Of a stretch of DNA of 5,861 nucleotides, positions 3,699-5,861 are shown in pieces (the first letter of the stretch is position 1; each line of letters starts with the position of its first letter). The notes below the pieces were generated by a model. That model had not been told where the DNA came from. It saw only the letters and a program-made list of their open reading frames with translations, and did no database searches. Where the stretch lies: contig ONQK01000170.1 in assembly GCA_900319895.1 (NCBI GenBank), positions 1 to 5,861 of the forward strand, in the 5' to 3' direction. The stretch comes from an uncultured Prevotella sp. (GTDB lineage Bacteria > Bacteroidota > Bacteroidia > Bacteroidales > Bacteroidaceae). A program made the position numbers and the translations under genes.

Positions 3699-5861
3699 AT
3701 GAAAAAAAAACTTATCTCCATCCTAGCTTATCTTCTAGTGTGCCTCGGGGGTTTTGCTGCCCCAATAGATCAAGCCAGTGCATTGAAGTTGGCAACAGAA
3801 TTCTTTGCAAAACATTCAGCAAAAAAAGGTGTATCATCACTAAAAGTAGCCCCCAAGACAGGGCGGCCGTCGACGATGTCAAACACCACTGACAATCTCC
3901 TGTACATTGTCAACCGCGGCGAGAACAACGGCTATGCAATCATCGCCGGCGACAACCGCGTATCACCAATTTTAGCCTTTTCGGAAACAGGTTCATTGAC
4001 ACAAACCGACCTCCAACGACATCCCGCCTTAAATTGGATGCTCAGTGAATACGAAAAACAAATCAAGTGGGCAATGACCCACCTTTCCGACCGCCCATTC
4101 AAGGCAACAGCAAGGAAAGCTGATGCAAACCGCACGCCCATCGAACCTCTTTTAGAATACGAGAACGACCGCAAGACGCGACGGGAGCGGCCTATTCAAT
4201 GGGGGCAAGGATGGCCCTTCAACGCGTACACCCCCCAAGTCACATTAGCATCGGGCGACCTTCACTCTTGTCCAACCGGTTGTGTGGCTACGGCAATCGC
4301 GACAGTAATGCGCTGGCACAAATGGCCCAAAAAACCAGTAGGGACAACAGGATACTGGTGGAATGGCAATTATTTGGGACTGGATTTTAACGGAGAAACC
4401 CCTGAGAATTCCGCATACGACTGGGAGCAAATGCCAGAGGCCCCTTGCTGGTTCTCGCCTAGCCTGGGCGTCATGAATTTGCCATCGGCACTTCAAGCCG
4501 ACAATATCGGCCGGCTTTTGCGCGACGTGGGCTATTCGTTGGGCATGGACTATGGCACCTTCGGTTCCAGTACAAGAACAGAGTATTGGATTACAGCCGC
4601 ACATGAGAATTTCGGCTATAAAAAATCAATCAAAAACATTGAGCGTAAAGATTTCACGCCAGAAGGCTGGGAAAATGAGATTTATGACGAATTGAGCAAC
4701 TATGGCCCGATTATCTATGTGGGTACGGCAGATACTACCGCCCATTGTTTTGTCGTAGATGGTTGGAAAAGCGGGAATTACCTGCACATTGACTGGGGAT
4801 GGGACGGCTCTTTCAATGGTTGGTTCCAGCTGAACGCCTTCAACGTGCCAGAGAACATCATTCAAGACGGAAGCTACAACCGGAGGCACCGCATGTTGAG
4901 GTTTGTCAAGCCCGACAGGGAAGATGATGCCGAAAATGGCATCTTATATGCCAGCGGAAAAGACTTGTATTCACCCGTCATGAGCACTCAAATCGTAAGA
5001 CAAGAGAATTTCCAAAAAGTAATCATCAACATAGCAAACCGGGACACACTTTTGGAATATAAAGGCCAGCTCGCCTTGTCTTTGCGTAAAAAAGGGGGCA
5101 ATTCCTCCAACGTCGTGGCCACCACGACGGCGACCATTGAAAAGGATAACTACAAGCATGTCTTGTTCTATGCCAACTTGGCTACTTACCAAGAAGGCGA
5201 GTATGAAATGAGCGTCGGCTATGCAGACGGCAACGATTACACGGACATCACGACTGTCGGCACACTGTTCATCCATTGCGACGATACAGTGCCTGAGCCA
5301 TCAGAGGTCGCAGACGGCAACGACCTTTACGCCATGAGCATGTGGATGCCCATGGAAGTTCTCCCCGACACAAAACAAGCGCTTAGCGCATGTGTGGGGA
5401 ACTTCAATCCGACTCTGCCTTATAGCGGGACATTGGGATTCTATGCCTCAACAGAAGAAAATGGTGAAGAAAAGGCCGTCATCATAGGAAGTTCACCAGC
5501 ATATATCCCCGCCGGAGGCAGGGTTGTTGTAGAATTTGAGGCCAACTTGGGCGGCTTTAAGCCTGGCAGGTATCTGATCTTTGTGAAAGATCTCACGGGA
5601 GAAGGGCAACAAGATTTGATAAAAGCAAATGCCTTCAATATCATAGGGCATATCGGCGAGGACTCCTCTATCTTCGACCACTTGCTGACAGTAAACCAGA
5701 AATCCGATGAAAAAATCGTCACACAAGAGGGAATGGGGACAAAAATTGAAGTTGACGTCCAAAACAACATGCCGCTGGAGTATGCAGACGAACTTTTCTT
5801 GTATGTGAAAAAGCCAAATGAAGAAATGCAAGATGCGGTACAAATCTCTTCTGGCAACGTA
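3699..5861 (+). CDS. Second secreted C10 family cysteine peptidase, 3' end beyond the window
   Basis: This paralogue of the upstream peptidase is open for 721 codons to the window edge with no stop. A signal peptide (1-20, MKKKLISILAY...GGFA, cleaved before AP) precedes an I69-type propeptide (about 21-157; LLYIVNRGENNGYAIIAGDNR). A very basic segment, R158 K T R R E R164, lies at the pro/catalytic junction. The catalytic domain (about 165-406) has Cys195 in PTGCVATAI, His349 in AHCFVVDG and HIDWGW with Trp366. The Gly-rich loop of the neighbour is replaced by a segment containing VPENIIQDGSYNRRHR. Two C-terminal beta-rich domains follow (about 411-527 and 539-652), with the start of a third (654 on). 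They resemble the first C-terminal domain of the neighbour rather than its three tandem repeats. The start at 3699 is supported by the signal peptide and the A-rich upstream context. It is expected to be exported and to act as a protease. The substrate is unknown, and a sorting tail cannot be checked here. Confidence 0.9.
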   Translation, partial: MKKKLISILAYLLVCLGGFAAPIDQASALKLATEFFAKHSAKKGVSSLKVAPKTGRPSTMSNTTDNLLYIVNRGENNGYAIIAGDNRVSPILAFSETGSLTQTDLQRHPALNWMLSEYEKQIKWAMTHLSDRPFKATARKADANRTPIEPLLEYENDRKTRRERPIQWGQGWPFNAYTPQVTLASGDLHSCPTGCVATAIATVMRWHKWPKKPVGTTGYWWNGNYLGLDFNGETPENSAYDWEQMPEAPCWFSPSLGVMNLPSALQADNIGRLLRDVGYSLGMDYGTFGSSTRTEYWITAAHENFGYKKSIKNIERKDFTPEGWENEIYDELSNYGPIIYVGTADTTAHCFVVDGWKSGNYLHIDWGWDGSFNGWFQLNAFNVPENIIQDGSYNRRHRMLRFVKPDREDDAENGILYASGKDLYSPVMSTQIVRQENFQKVIINIANRDTLLEYKGQLALSLRKKGGNSSNVVATTTATIEKDNYKHVLFYANLATYQEGEYEMSVGYADGNDYTDITTVGTLFIHCDDTVPEPSEVADGNDLYAMSMWMPMEVLPDTKQALSACVGNFNPTLPYSGTLGFYASTEENGEEKAVIIGSSPAYIPAGGRVVVEFEANLGGFKPGRYLIFVKDLTGEGQQDLIKANAFNIIGHIGEDSSIFDHLLTVNQKSDEKIVTQEGMGTKIEVDVQNNMPLEYADELFLYVKKPNEEMQDAVQISSGNV

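Noticed and set aside
4245..4604. Long minus-strand open frame (119 codons) inside the second peptidase
   Set aside because: It lies opposite a clearly conserved catalytic domain, and its Cys- and His-rich translation resembles no family. It is a shadow of the real gene.
5441..5857. Two overlapping minus-strand open frames near the right edge
   Set aside because: They mirror the C-terminal domains of the second peptidase. The Ser-rich and Phe-rich compositions are typical of antisense shadows.

Overview
The window looks like chromosomal DNA from a Bacteroidales bacterium, most likely Prevotella or a close relative. Three things point there. Two intergenic regions each carry an exact match to the Bacteroidota promoter consensus (TTTG, 19-20 nt, TAnnTTTG). 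Start codons are preceded by A-rich sequence rather than well-placed Shine-Dalgarno sites. The first large protein ends in a short tail (FNLGGQRV ... VNGKKVVKK) of the kind common on secreted Prevotella proteins. The genus is inference; no rRNA or taxonomic marker gene is present.

Layout: positions 1-142 hold the 5' part of a possible minus-strand gene that runs off the left edge. Positions 143-473 are a very AT-rich divergent intergenic region with a 13-bp perfect inverted repeat, a strong plus-strand promoter and an approximately 140-nt leader. Positions 474-3368 encode a complete 964-residue secreted cysteine peptidase of family C10 (streptopain/interpain type), with signal peptide, I69-type propeptide, catalytic domain, four C-terminal beta-rich domains and a tail resembling the end of a type IX secretion sorting domain. 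A strong intrinsic terminator follows at 3403-3449. The rest of the 330-bp gap holds an unexplained interrupted inverted repeat (3452-3565), a second consensus promoter (3603-3634) and a small GC-rich leader hairpin. From 3699 to the right edge runs a second C10 peptidase, in frame for 721 codons and not finished in this window.

The two peptidases are tandem paralogues in the same orientation, but separate transcription units, since a terminator and a new promoter lie between them. Their first 195 residues align almost without net gaps: the catalytic Cys is residue 195 in both, and a conserved Trp is residue 168 in both. Their C-terminal modules and the loop after the catalytic domain differ. 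The simplest reading is gene duplication followed by divergence of substrate-contact loops and accessory domains, giving two secreted or surface proteases with different targets. No dedicated I69 inhibitor gene lies between them.

I found no evidence of a wholly new type of system. The points most worth a second look are the divergence between the paralogues (Gly-rich loop, domain shuffling), the Asp in the HxDWGW motif and the Cys beside the catalytic His in both, the inverted repeats in each intergenic region, and the leader structures.
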